This document shows positions 1-10,955 of a stretch of DNA of 64,000 bases, in pieces; position 1 is the stretch's first letter, and each line of letters opens with the position of its first letter. The translations under genes and the position numbers were made by a program. Under the pieces are notes generated by a model. That model ran no database searches. It saw nothing but the letters and a program-made list of their open reading frames with translations, and was not told the origin of the DNA. The DNA is from Candidatus Gastranaerophilales bacterium (GTDB taxonomy: Bacteria > Cyanobacteriota > Vampirovibrionia > Gastranaerophilales > Gastranaerophilaceae). The DNA lies in the NCBI GenBank assembly GCA_016282705.1, contig JAEELO010000083.1, positions 1 through 64,000 of the forward strand. Direction: 5' to 3'.

Positions 1-2087
<2,087 letters not shown>

Positions 2088-2109
2088 TGATACTTAATTC
2101 TTTTTCTTA

Positions 2110-2136
2110 AAGCCGTCATTTAGACGGCTTTTTTTT
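2110..2136 (+). terminator. Rho-independent terminator of dnaK
   Basis: An 8-bp perfect stem AAGCCGTC / GACGGCTT with a 5-base loop is followed by a run of T, 22 bases after the dnaK stop codon. Confidence 0.9.
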
Positions 2137-2200
2137 GTAAAGATTTTTTTATATTTAATATTTTCTGGCAATTTAATTGCTTGACTGTTTTATTTTGTGT

Positions 2201-3121
2201 ATGAACATCACACTTAATAAATTAAATAATATATATTTCGGCGCTGCAAACCCATTGTCAGACTACAATTCTAACAATCCTAAAAAGCAGTCTGACATTT
2301 CATCTGAAATTAAAAAAGAAATAGATTTTTCTAAATATCAAAAACCGCTTTGCATTTCTAAAAACGAACTTATGCGCAATAGACATACTTTATTAACACC
2401 AATTTCAAGCAAAGAAGAATATGATAATGTTTTAAAAGATGTCTTAAGCTATAAAGTGTTGTCCGAAGATAAAATGCGTCTTACCCCATTTATTAATATT
2501 TGCGGTTATGAAAAGATAGCCCCCGATTTAAAAGGACTTATTGCATATTGCGGCTCTGATGATAAATCTGATGTAATTAATTCCTGGCTTTCAGGAAGAA
2601 AAATCCCTGATAATATTACGCTTGATGATACACAACTGGCAAATGTAATAAGAGTTATGGATTATTCTTTAAACAAACTTGATGAAAAATTTGGCAGATA
2701 TAAAGGTGTTGTGTATAGATGCGGATTTTTCAACCCGATTACGGATAAGCAATTCTATTCAACTGCAGCAACATCTATTAATGCAGTTAAACATTCCAAT
2801 AAATACTTACCGTCGGAAGATAACCCGTATTCCATAATACGAGTTAAAAACGGACATAATATATATGAATTTCAAAAAAATACGGATTCTTTTTTCGCAA
2901 GAAAATTTGCACAAACCGAAAAAGAAATTTTAATAGACAAACAATCTAAATTCAGACTTGTCCCCGAAAGCGAATATACAGATACTGATTACAGATTAAA
3001 AAATATTTTATTAACTCAAGCAGTAAAAAAAGATGATGATATAAATGATAAAGACATTGAACTTGCCTTAAATCAGTATGGCGACCTGCTAAAACACATC
3101 ACTATCTGGGAAGAAATATAG
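2201..3121 (+). CDS. Putative ADP-ribosyltransferase-type protein (R-S-E class)
   Basis: Predicted 306-aa protein, read from the ATG at 2201; an in-frame TTG eight codons upstream is the alternative start. The C-terminal half has the signature order of mono-ADP-ribosyltransferase exoenzymes. There is a VVYRCG segment with the NAD-binding Arg near residue 173. A QFYSTAATS segment resembles the STS motif (near 187). An EKEILI segment supplies an ExE catalytic pair (about E240 and E242), followed by KFRLV as in many exotoxin ARTs. The helical region before the Arg also fits. I see no signal peptide, but a short N-terminal FGAAN patch follows a hydrophilic start. No partner or immunity gene is adjacent. 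The target is unknown; a host-directed effector or an intracellular modifier are both possible. The family call is by motif only. Confidence 0.6.
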   Translation: MNITLNKLNNIYFGAANPLSDYNSNNPKKQSDISSEIKKEIDFSKYQKPLCISKNELMRNRHTLLTPISSKEEYDNVLKDVLSYKVLSEDKMRLTPFINICGYEKIAPDLKGLIAYCGSDDKSDVINSWLSGRKIPDNITLDDTQLANVIRVMDYSLNKLDEKFGRYKGVVYRCGFFNPITDKQFYSTAATSINAVKHSNKYLPSEDNPYSIIRVKNGHNIYEFQKNTDSFFARKFAQTEKEILIDKQSKFRLVPESEYTDTDYRLKNILLTQAVKKDDDINDKDIELALNQYGDLLKHITIWEEI

Positions 3122-3144
3122 TATAAAATAATTTATATACTTTG

Positions 3145-3206
3145 ACATCAATATAAAAAGGACTTATCAAACGACAAATCCTTTTTATTAGCGGGCGACG
3201 AGACTC
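3145..3206. repeat. Left copy of 62-bp direct repeat (tRNA-Gly 3' end plus terminator)
   Basis: These 62 bases are identical to 25729-25790. The last 17 bases (3190-3206) copy the 3' end of the tRNA-Gly gene. The rest is the tRNA's downstream hairpin (AAAAAGGA / TCCTTTTT). Immediately after 3206 the sequence diverges from the tRNA. This is the pattern left by integration into, or duplication of, a tRNA 3' end. Confidence 0.9.
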
Positions 3207-3348
3207 TCACAGCTACGCCTGCTTAAAATTCTAAAACTTCGTTTTGAATTTTCTACGCATTCTCCGCATACAAGCTCACTCGCTTCGCTTTAGCTCAGCG
3301 GTTCGTTTTGTATCGCGACTGTCGCTCGTTCTTTACTTTAACATCAAT
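3207..3348. other. Non-coding left boundary of the island
   Basis: No gene is supported here. Bases 3230-3330 are unusually rich in CTCGCTTCGC-type words compared with the surrounding AT-rich DNA. The stretch ends in a 20-base sequence (3329-3348) that recurs at 25717-25736 at the other end of the island. Its last five bases, TCAAT, are a candidate target-site duplication. Confidence 0.5.
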
Positions 3349-3357
3349 TGTAAAATA

Positions 3358-3397
3358 GCAGACAGTTTGAGATTGTTTTTCAAACAGTTTGAGATTT
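3358..3397 (+). repeat. Left-end transposase-binding-like sites L1 and L2
   Basis: L1 (3358-3375) reads GCAGACAGTTTGAGATTG and L2 (3380-3397) reads TCAAACAGTTTGAGATTT. They are in direct orientation with a 22-base period. The same word occurs in inverted orientation three times at the right end of the island. Two further TTGAGAAAAA words lie at about 3461 and 3485. Confidence 0.65.
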
Positions 3398-3494
3398 TTT
3401 GACTTTTTTAGCTAGCATTTAATAACAATATATCTAGTATTTGTGTAAACTGACTACGATATTGAGAAAAAATGACAGGGGATTTTGAGAAAAA

Positions 3495-4970
3495 TCAAAC
3501 TTCTTTAATATAATTCAAAATATTTATTGGAATAATATTAATTTCACCTTTTTGATTATCATATATAGCTTGATACAATTTAAAATCTTTTTTGTTATAT
3601 TTTTTGCATTTACTAAATAATATTTTTATTGTTTTTAATTTATTAGCTTCTGTAGTATTTATACCAAAAATTAATCCTTCAAGATTATTAAATTTATATT
3701 TTAATTTTCTTTTTGGAATTGTATCATATTCATCATCAAAAATTGGAATTAATGATATTCTATGTTCTTGTTCATGAGCCCAATCTTGTTGTTTAGTATT
3801 AGTATTTATTTCTATATGTTTCCAATATTCACTACGCCATTTGTTTTTACCAGCTTCATCAAAGATGTCTTCAACCGTTTTACTGATTTTATTATCAAGC
3901 GTATACCAATGTTTTTGTAATGCCGGAAAGGTTAATCTTCCTAAACTTCTAAAAAATGACGTGGCAGGCTTTTTGGGAGAATATATAACAGGCTTTATTT
4001 CCATATCGACAAAACTTTTTGTTTCATGAAAGTTTGTACCATCGCCACCCCAACTAGTCACCTTTTCTAATGGTAAATAATAATGTTCATTTTTTTGAAT
4101 TGGTTTAAATATCATACATGCACCTTTGCTTGAATCCGAATAATATCCCCACATAGATAAATTTTTATAGTTTTCAGAAAAACAAGCAATGTAAGGTCGA
4201 GGATACATTATTTCATATAATTTGTTAATATATATCTTAGGGTATCCGATTAATAAATTGTAATTTTTATCTGCAACATTATTATTTGAAGACTTTAAAT
4301 TTCTTGCATATAGTATACTTTCTAGATTTTTGTTTGAATATTGCAATAATATATTCAATGTTTCAAAACCTTTGTTTCCTTTATTCCTAATAAATTCTAA
4401 CATTTTTATAAATTTACTTTGTTCTTTTGGATAAAAATTCAATCTTTTATATAGAGCATCTTTCTCTTTTATTTCCATACCTTTTTCTACATCAATTTTT
4501 GTAAAAACATCTAAAATATAAAAATGTACACCTAACAAGTATGAATAGAGTTCATTTTTTGAGATAGGAAGTTCTCTAGTTGAAAAATAATCGATAAGAT
4601 AATCAACACATCTGTTTGAAAGTATTTCATCGCATGCCATTTGATAAGATTGTCCTTTTATTGATAAAAACTCCTTTTGAGCTGAATCGAAATCAACATG
4701 TATATCATTTTCATTGAGTTCTTTACTATTACCTGTCAAATAAACAATATTTCTGAAAATAAACAAAGAAAATATGTAATTTTTAAAGAAATTTATCCAA
4801 ATTATTTTATCTCCTTTAAAATCAATATCCAAATATCCTTCAAGAGGGTCGTTTAAATCTTTTGCAGGAGTAAAATATATATATTCATCTTCTAATTCGT
4901 TATAACCATCAAGTAAGGCATCCATTGAACGATATCTATAAAATAATTTTTCTTTTTCCATATTATTCAT
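3495..4970 (-). CDS. DUF2971-like protein, last gene of the Gabija-like operon
   Basis: Predicted 491-aa soluble protein. The N-terminus (YRYRSMDALLDGY, then YFTPAKDLNDPLEGYLDID) matches the opening of DUF2971-type proteins, which are common in defence and mobile regions. A CFSENYKNLSMWGYYSDSSKGACMIF segment-type motif in the centre (near residue 260) and a WAHEQEHR segment near 400 are also typical. The biochemical role of the family is not established. A GGAG ribosome-binding site lies seven bases before the ATG. The gene follows the helicase gene by 21 bases on the same strand, so it is probably co-transcribed with the methyltransferase, OLD nuclease and helicase. It is not part of the minimal two-gene Gabija system, which makes its presence noteworthy. 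Confidence 0.65.
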   Translation of the reverse strand: MNNMEKEKLFYRYRSMDALLDGYNELEDEYIYFTPAKDLNDPLEGYLDIDFKGDKIIWINFFKNYIFSLFIFRNIVYLTGNSKELNENDIHVDFDSAQKEFLSIKGQSYQMACDEILSNRCVDYLIDYFSTRELPISKNELYSYLLGVHFYILDVFTKIDVEKGMEIKEKDALYKRLNFYPKEQSKFIKMLEFIRNKGNKGFETLNILLQYSNKNLESILYARNLKSSNNNVADKNYNLLIGYPKIYINKLYEIMYPRPYIACFSENYKNLSMWGYYSDSSKGACMIFKPIQKNEHYYLPLEKVTSWGGDGTNFHETKSFVDMEIKPVIYSPKKPATSFFRSLGRLTFPALQKHWYTLDNKISKTVEDIFDEAGKNKWRSEYWKHIEINTNTKQQDWAHEQEHRISLIPIFDDEYDTIPKRKLKYKFNNLEGLIFGINTTEANKLKTIKILFSKCKKYNKKDFKLYQAIYDNQKGEINIIPINILNYIKEV

Positions 4971-4991
4971 TTATTCTCCATATTTATTTTT

Positions 4992-6533
4992 CTAAAATGG
5001 TTGCAGCTTTGTATTTTGAGAAAAAATAATTAGGTTTTTACAAGCTCTTGTCATTGCCACATATAGTTCTTTCGGATTTTTGAAACTTTCAGCATCTAAT
5101 ATGACTACTGTGTCAAATTCCAACCCCTTTGTTAAAGCAACTGTTCCTAAACATTTTCCATCAACTTTTCTTCCAACTCTGCGAAATTTATTTCGTTGTT
5201 CTACCATAGTTTTATATATACTATTACCATGCTCAGTCATTTTAATAGCATTTAATATACTATGGATAAATTCAGTTCTATTACATTTAAGTTTTAGAGT
5301 ATAATAGAAATACTCAATTATTTTTCCAAATAAAAGTGGTTGTTTTGAATTATTAAAAGTAACAATTAATTCTTGTATTTCATCGCTTATTTGTTTGTCT
5401 TCTTCATTTGTTTTTCGGATTAAGTTGTATGATTTAGTGTTTATCCATTTATCAATATCTGTTTTATTAAATAAATTTACTAAAAATTCATATAATTTCT
5501 TTAAGTTTGCATTTAAACCTTCTGTTATTATTTCATCTGCCACATTTGACAATTCATAAAAACTTTTTTCATCAATTGCTTCTAATAGATGTAATGTAGG
5601 ATAATATAACATTGACTTTAAATCAGCTCTTATTTCAACTTGACTTTTATTCCTTATGTATGGTGGTTTTGATATTACTAATAAACTTTCATAGCTAGGT
5701 GAATTTTTGGGGTTATTTAAAATACATTTTAATAATTCTTTATACGTATAGTTTTTATTTGTTTGCTTGTTTGGAATATTTGTTTCGCTATTTATACCAT
5801 TATATAAATAAGCATTTCCTGATGTTTTTATAAAGTGAAAAGAATTATTTGAATTATCTAAATCTATTTCGTTTTTTGCATCATTTTCTAAATTATCTAT
5901 AAGCTTTTCTCTGATGTTTACTAAATATTCTCCAAGAGTAGAATTATTGCCTTCTTTTTGCCAACGGTGCGGAATTGATAATTCAGAAGTTTGTGTAAAA
6001 TCTTTTAAATCATCATTATAAAAACTAACTAAAGGGTCTGTTTCTTTATTAAAATCCATAATTCCTTGTAATGGATCTCCCAAAATATGAGTTGGAATAC
6101 TTTCAGAAATTGCTAGTATAACTTTATGTTGAGATAAAGTGCAATCTTGATATTCATCAACAAAAAGTTGAGAATATGTTTTCTTAACAACATCTTTAAT
6201 ATGAGTGTTTTTAAATATCTCTTCAGCTTTTTCTAGTATAAATATCCAATAATTTTTATCTGTTATATCGGGTAAAGTTTCGGCACAATATGCTTTTACA
6301 TATTTTTGAGCATAACTTGTTATAGTTTCGATTTCATAACATTTTTTATCAATTTGCTGTTCTTTTAAAGCATTTTTTAATGCCGCAACTCCGGCATGAG
6401 TATGAGTTAATATCAAACTTTTCCCTTCAGCTTCTTTAACACATTGCACAATTGTATATGTTTTACCATAACCGGCTGGAGCAATTAATAAACTTCTTTC
6501 CTGACTTAAAAATTCTTCTATAATTTTGTCCAA
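4992..6533 (-). CDS. gajB: UvrD-like SF1 helicase, GajB-like
   Basis: Predicted 513-aa SF1A helicase of the UvrD/Rep type. In Gabija systems GajB senses nucleic-acid or nucleotide state and acts with the GajA nuclease; that role is taken from the family. Walker A is APAGYGKT at residues 18-25 and Walker B is DEYQD at 126-130. A GDPLQ motif III lies near 160. KGLEFDTVVI (motif V) and LYVAMTRA (motif VI) are near the C-terminus. The protein is shorter than UvrD, as expected for GajB (about 500 aa). The start is TTG directly after the TAG stop of the OLD nuclease gene, a translationally coupled arrangement. The order nuclease-then-helicase is that of gajA-gajB. Confidence 0.8.
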   Translation of the reverse strand: MDKIIEEFLSQERSLLIAPAGYGKTYTIVQCVKEAEGKSLILTHTHAGVAALKNALKEQQIDKKCYEIETITSYAQKYVKAYCAETLPDITDKNYWIFILEKAEEIFKNTHIKDVVKKTYSQLFVDEYQDCTLSQHKVILAISESIPTHILGDPLQGIMDFNKETDPLVSFYNDDLKDFTQTSELSIPHRWQKEGNNSTLGEYLVNIREKLIDNLENDAKNEIDLDNSNNSFHFIKTSGNAYLYNGINSETNIPNKQTNKNYTYKELLKCILNNPKNSPSYESLLVISKPPYIRNKSQVEIRADLKSMLYYPTLHLLEAIDEKSFYELSNVADEIITEGLNANLKKLYEFLVNLFNKTDIDKWINTKSYNLIRKTNEEDKQISDEIQELIVTFNNSKQPLLFGKIIEYFYYTLKLKCNRTEFIHSILNAIKMTEHGNSIYKTMVEQRNKFRRVGRKVDGKCLGTVALTKGLEFDTVVILDAESFKNPKELYVAMTRACKNLIIFSQNTKLQPF

Positions 6534-8225
6534 CTATTCAACCTCACTTGTAACCCAATTGATCAAAATATCTAATTGCTTTTTTAAATGAGATTCTGAA
6601 TTAATATTGTCAATTTGAGCAGAAATAATTTCTCCTAATTTTCTACCCCCTGTTTCAGATTTATACCAAGAGTTATTATTAGCAATTTCGGCAAAAGCAG
6701 TTCTAATATCTTCTGCATCTGATGTTCGCCAATTATCAAAATCTATATTAGGGTAGGAGCTTTTCATTGTTCCTATAAAAGAAGACTCACTATTTCCAAA
6801 AACTTTTTCGATAGCATATTCGATGAGAGAAGTAACTACATTGTATGGCAAGTCTTTAAATAGTTGTTTTTCTATACAATTACCTCTTTCACAATCACAT
6901 ATTTTTACTCCAAGATTTCTAAGTTCTTCTTTCCTTTCATTATCAGCATTTACATCTGTATCGCAAAAAGCCAAAAGGTTATATTTCAATTTACTTAATT
7001 CTATACAATCATTAAATATTTTAGAACCTCCATTTGAATTTATTGGCATACATCCATATAAAAACATTGGAATATTATTTTGTTGAAAAAGAATTTCATC
7101 TAATTTATTACAAATACCATATTCTGTGCTTCCTTCACAAACTATTAATTTCTTTGAAAATAAAGCGTCAGGAAATGCTCGAATTATTCTTTGTAAATCA
7201 GTACTAACATCTATGGCATCTAATACTCCATTACAATTTCTAATTACAATAATGTTATTTGCAGCTACTTCAGTTATGACATTTGCAGAATGAGTTGTTA
7301 CAACTATTTGGTGTTTATTTGATAACTCGTTTTTTAATTCTCTGACAAATGTTTTTACCCTGTACGGTTCTAAACCTTGTTCTAATTCATCAATAAGTGT
7401 AATAGAACCGTCTTCTTTATTTGTAAATTGCAGTACCGCAGATAATAATCTACGAGTACCTTTCCCTTTTGCCCGAAAAGGTATGCCGTTTTTGTCGTGA
7501 AGTGATAATTTATTTTGATTATAATATATTTCCCTAGAATCCATTAATGTCTTTATGCCATCTATATCTACGAGATGTGTTTCTACATTTTCAGAAAACG
7601 TTTTATTAAATGTTTCAAAATTAGAAGAATTAATGGTATTTAATGCGTTTCGCAATGGCTCAACAGAATTACTTTTGGTAGAATTTAATTCTTTTGTAGA
7701 AATAAGAGCATTTAACGGAGAACCCTGACTCCACGCAAAATGTTTATCGGTATAATCTGAAATGATAAAGCAATTAAATTTTGCCCTGTCTGAGTTACTT
7801 ATCTCTTTATAGTTTTCTTCTTGGCAATTGTTATATACATACCATTTAGGTTCAAGATTTTCTTTAACTTCTAATTTTATAGTTAGTATTTTATTACCGC
7901 CTTCAATTGGAGTATCTGATATTGTATTATTTTCTGTGTCCCAAAACCGCATATATAGACCAAACTTTGATTCTAATACAAATGTTTCAGGTATTTTTAC
8001 GGAAACCTCTATTTGAATAGGCTCTTCTACATTTTTCATATAAAAATCATTATCGCAAAATGGTATATTCCAAGTTGGAGATAATGCTAAAGATATTGCT
8101 TCTAATATAGTCGTTTTACCACTATCACCTTGCCCAACCAAGCATATTAATTGTTTCTCTCCAAACATATGTCGAAAAGATTTAATTCCCCTGAAATTCT
8201 TGATATTTAATTCTACAATATGCAT
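6534..8225 (-). CDS. gajA: OLD-family ATPase-nuclease, GajA-like
   Basis: Predicted 563-aa overcoming-lysogenization-defect (class 2 OLD) protein. An N-terminal ABC-type ATPase has Walker A GQGDSGKT at residues 31-38, and a LIDELEQGLEP Walker B/D-loop region lies near 275. A C-terminal TOPRIM nuclease domain at about 355-450 contains the VCEGSTE glutamate motif and the FCDTDVNAD Asp pair. Its position beside a UvrD-like helicase defines a Gabija-type arrangement. I chose the ATG at 8225, seven bases after the methyltransferase stop, because MHIVELNIKNFRG is the typical OLD/RecF-like N-terminus. A start at 8276 would add 17 unrelated residues and overlap the methyltransferase gene. Confidence 0.82.
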   Translation of the reverse strand: MHIVELNIKNFRGIKSFRHMFGEKQLICLVGQGDSGKTTILEAISLALSPTWNIPFCDNDFYMKNVEEPIQIEVSVKIPETFVLESKFGLYMRFWDTENNTISDTPIEGGNKILTIKLEVKENLEPKWYVYNNCQEENYKEISNSDRAKFNCFIISDYTDKHFAWSQGSPLNALISTKELNSTKSNSVEPLRNALNTINSSNFETFNKTFSENVETHLVDIDGIKTLMDSREIYYNQNKLSLHDKNGIPFRAKGKGTRRLLSAVLQFTNKEDGSITLIDELEQGLEPYRVKTFVRELKNELSNKHQIVVTTHSANVITEVAANNIIVIRNCNGVLDAIDVSTDLQRIIRAFPDALFSKKLIVCEGSTEYGICNKLDEILFQQNNIPMFLYGCMPINSNGGSKIFNDCIELSKLKYNLLAFCDTDVNADNERKEELRNLGVKICDCERGNCIEKQLFKDLPYNVVTSLIEYAIEKVFGNSESSFIGTMKSSYPNIDFDNWRTSDAEDIRTAFAEIANNNSWYKSETGGRKLGEIISAQIDNINSESHLKKQLDILINWVTSEVE

Positions 8226-8232
8226 AATAAAC

Positions 8233-9549
8233 CTAAATAAATAACTTATCCCACAATTCTTCAAGTCTTTTTGCAATATTGTAGGCTAATAATGGAGGGA
8301 CTGCGTTACCAATTAATTTGTATGCACTACTTGCACTTAACTTGTATCGTCCTGCTTTTTCTGCCGCTTGAACAAATGGATAATCATCCGGGAAAGTTTG
8401 AAAACGAGCACATTCCCTTACAGTGAGTCGTCTTTCTTCTAAACCCTGTTTTAATTCAGAAAGATGTGTGCCACCATTATCCTTTGAGAGTCTTCTGTAT
8501 TCAATATTCCCATGATGTTCAGCCCTAATAGTAGGAGCCAAACCATTTAAGTTAATTTCTGTTTGTCCCTGCGAATTAGGACAATATTTCGCTTTCGAAT
8601 AGCACATTTGAGCCAAATCTTTAATTTCTTCTGCTGGTTCTTTTAAATCCTTAACTACTTCAGAAGTTTTAACATACGGTTTTAATTTGTCATTATTATT
8701 TAACAAACTTAATTGAGCAGTTGCTTTTGAATCATCATAATGCGTTTTTATAGGATACGGGTCATATTCTTCCGAAATATGTTCTTGTGTAAGAGCTTTT
8801 AAGGCATCTTTTTTTAAATATTTTTTATTAAGACCTATAAAAATTACACGTTCTCTTTTTTGTGGCACCCCGTAGTCCCCTGCAAAAAGGACTCGTGCCG
8901 GAACAACTAAGTACCCTTCATCAATATTTCTAAAATCGTTTTCAATTATTTCTTTTACATCTCCAAAGGATACCAACCCCTTAACATTTTCAGCTATAAA
9001 AACTTTAGGTTTTGTAATTTCGATAACTTCCTTCATCCAGAGATAAAGCATACCTCTGGTTTCTGTTGTTGGTACATCAAATTCTTCTTTTCTGCCATTA
9101 TGACTTTTTTCAGAGTTAAAACCTCTTCTTTTCCCTGCTACACTAAAATCTTGGCAAGGAAATCCACCAGTTACGATATCAACATTTTCAGGGAAACTAT
9201 ATTCACCCTTTTTATATGCTTTTACAAGATCAACGATGCTTTCTAAATGAAATATATTATCCGGATAACCATATTTTTTAAAATATGAATTCCAAGCAGT
9301 TTTTGCGATATCCATAATATCATTTGCAAAAACTAAATCAAAATCAGTTGGTTGTAATTCTATAAAATTATTCGATTCGTCTTTTACCCAATCCGGATGA
9401 ATATCTTTATTTACACAGGCAGAAGGTACTTTAAACCTACCTTCAAAGCCCAAATCCATTCCTCCGCATCCACTAAAGAGCGATAAAACTTTTTTATTTT
9501 TCCCTTTTCTTGAATCAACAACTTTATTGCTCATATCTTGATTATACAT
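8233..9549 (-). CDS. DNA (cytosine-5-)methyltransferase heading the Gabija-like operon
   Basis: Predicted 438-aa C5 methyltransferase. It transfers a methyl group from S-adenosylmethionine to cytosine in a specific DNA site. Motif I is LFSGCGGMDLGF (residues 24-35). The catalytic Cys is C132 in GGFPCQDFS. ENV motif VI is at 187-189. QKRERV (motif VIII) lies near 225, and the C-terminal RECARFQTFP and GNAVPP motifs IX and X are intact. A target-recognition region of normal size lies between VIII and IX. The gene is first in a four-gene minus-strand run with gajA-, gajB- and DUF2971-like genes. It is divergent, by 58 bases, from a candidate restriction endonuclease gene. It may protect against that enzyme, help mark self DNA for the Gabija-like genes, or both. 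The recognition site cannot be read from sequence. Confidence 0.93.
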   Translation of the reverse strand: MYNQDMSNKVVDSRKGKNKKVLSLFSGCGGMDLGFEGRFKVPSACVNKDIHPDWVKDESNNFIELQPTDFDLVFANDIMDIAKTAWNSYFKKYGYPDNIFHLESIVDLVKAYKKGEYSFPENVDIVTGGFPCQDFSVAGKRRGFNSEKSHNGRKEEFDVPTTETRGMLYLWMKEVIEITKPKVFIAENVKGLVSFGDVKEIIENDFRNIDEGYLVVPARVLFAGDYGVPQKRERVIFIGLNKKYLKKDALKALTQEHISEEYDPYPIKTHYDDSKATAQLSLLNNNDKLKPYVKTSEVVKDLKEPAEEIKDLAQMCYSKAKYCPNSQGQTEINLNGLAPTIRAEHHGNIEYRRLSKDNGGTHLSELKQGLEERRLTVRECARFQTFPDDYPFVQAAEKAGRYKLSASSAYKLIGNAVPPLLAYNIAKRLEELWDKLFI

Positions 9550-9607
9550 AAAATACTGAAAAAAGTTTGGTTTGTGTTAGAATGTTAAGAGTAAGGGGTT
9601 TAATAGT

Positions 9608-10726
9608 ATGGCTGATATTTATACACATTTAAGAGAGCTTGGAGTAGCTTTTTCTTTCTTCAATAAAAAAGATTTATCTAACATTACACCTGAATATTTT
9701 TATGAAATATGTACTAAAAATATAGACTTACCATGTAAATTAACTATGCAAATGATTGCATCAGATTCTGATATTTTCAATGAAAGAGAATTAACTATAA
9801 TAAAAAATGCAATAAAATTAGGAACTTTAATAAAAGAAAACTTTAATATAAAAACTAATCCCAAAATTATTTGGGTGGGTTGTGATACGCAATCAGATAC
9901 GCCTATTGACTTAATTATAGACAAATATAAATTCTCATTAAAAGAAGAGAGTTTTATATTGGAAAATATGGGATTATACAAATTATTAAATATATTGTTA
10001 AGTACAGATAAATATGGTACCGGCATGCATGTTTTTAAAGAATTTGCTAATGATGAATTTGAAAATTGGTTCAATACAACTTGTAAATGTTTATTGAAAG
10101 ACGGGCCGGATTTCTTTGAAAAAGTAAGAGAAAACAAATATCACGTGATAGGAGAGCTAAGTGGTAATTCGATTGTTTTAAATTACAATTCAACCGAAAA
10201 AGTTAAATTTGATGATATTCGTAAGTTGCGTTATAGCGAGTTTGAAAACAGAACAAATAGCCATTTAAGAGAGTACGTTTTTAGTAAGTGGATAAAAAAT
10301 ACAGTTGAGGATGATGAAGAATATATTAAAGCTAAAAAGGATTGTGCAATAGCAGCAGGTCAAAATATTATTAATTTGGTATCAAAATGTCAAGGTACAT
10401 CTCCAATTGGTCTTATGCGATTCTTTAGAATTGAAGATGAAGAATACTATTATGCAAAAACTACAAATAATTCAGCTGCAATATACAAAGTACCAAAATT
10501 AAGTGATGCAAATAACGATATTGTTATCAATAAAGTTTGGATAGAAGTTCCAAAATCACAATTGAATTTTTATACTGAAATTATAAATAAAACTAATGGT
10601 TGCAAGATTATTTTTAGAAACGAATTGCGTTATTCGCATGGGCAATTTAACGGAACTCCGGAAGCTAAATGTTATATAGATAGAAATGCTTGTGATTTAA
10701 CAACTATGTACCAAAAAATCATTTAA
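9608..10726 (+). CDS. Candidate type II restriction endonuclease (unrecognised family)
   Basis: I do not recognise the family of this 372-aa protein. Around residues 97-122 it has the pattern TPIDLII, then KFSLKEES, then FILENMGLY. This resembles the PD...(D/E)xK nuclease core as it appears in many restriction enzymes (Asp101, then Ser110-Leu-Lys112), although the middle acidic residue is replaced by Ser. It has no membrane segment or signal peptide. It starts 58 bases from the divergent C5 methyltransferase, and divergent or adjacent R and M genes are the usual arrangement. The function is therefore inferred mostly from context. It overlaps by eight bases the stop of a small convergent gene. 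Confidence 0.5.
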   Translation: MADIYTHLRELGVAFSFFNKKDLSNITPEYFYEICTKNIDLPCKLTMQMIASDSDIFNERELTIIKNAIKLGTLIKENFNIKTNPKIIWVGCDTQSDTPIDLIIDKYKFSLKEESFILENMGLYKLLNILLSTDKYGTGMHVFKEFANDEFENWFNTTCKCLLKDGPDFFEKVRENKYHVIGELSGNSIVLNYNSTEKVKFDDIRKLRYSEFENRTNSHLREYVFSKWIKNTVEDDEEYIKAKKDCAIAAGQNIINLVSKCQGTSPIGLMRFFRIEDEEYYYAKTTNNSAAIYKVPKLSDANNDIVINKVWIEVPKSQLNFYTEIINKTNGCKIIFRNELRYSHGQFNGTPEAKCYIDRNACDLTTMYQKII

Positions 10727-10955
10727 AATACTCAATATACCAATCAGAACAGGCATGGTGGTTGAAATTCCATTGCAAGTCAAAATAAAAATCGCCTTCA
10801 TCGACATTTTTAATTTTGAAATATGGTTTTGCAAGTTCTGTTTGTTTATAACTTTCAAATGCCCTTTTAATCTCTTTTGCAAAGCGAGTTTTAAATTCAG
10901 GTAAGGTAATATTCAAAGTTTCTCGGGTTCTTTTATTTTTCAAAATCATCTTCAA
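10719..10955 (-). CDS. Small hypothetical protein of the Mu-like module
   Basis: Predicted 78-aa protein rich in charged and aromatic residues, with no recognised domain. It begins inside the previous 66-aa gene (23-base overlap), so the two are probably translationally coupled. Its stop overlaps the convergent candidate endonuclease gene by eight bases. It has no signal peptide or membrane segment. Position suggests an accessory gene of the transposable element. Confidence 0.55.
   Translation of the reverse strand: MKMILKNKRTRETLNITLPEFKTRFAKEIKRAFESYKQTELAKPYFKIKNVDEGDFYFDLQWNFNHHACSDWYIEYFK

Noticed and set aside
8226..8276. Longer GajA-like protein starting at 8276
   Set aside because: It would overlap the methyltransferase gene and add residues unlike OLD N-termini. 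The ATG at 8225 begins the canonical start.
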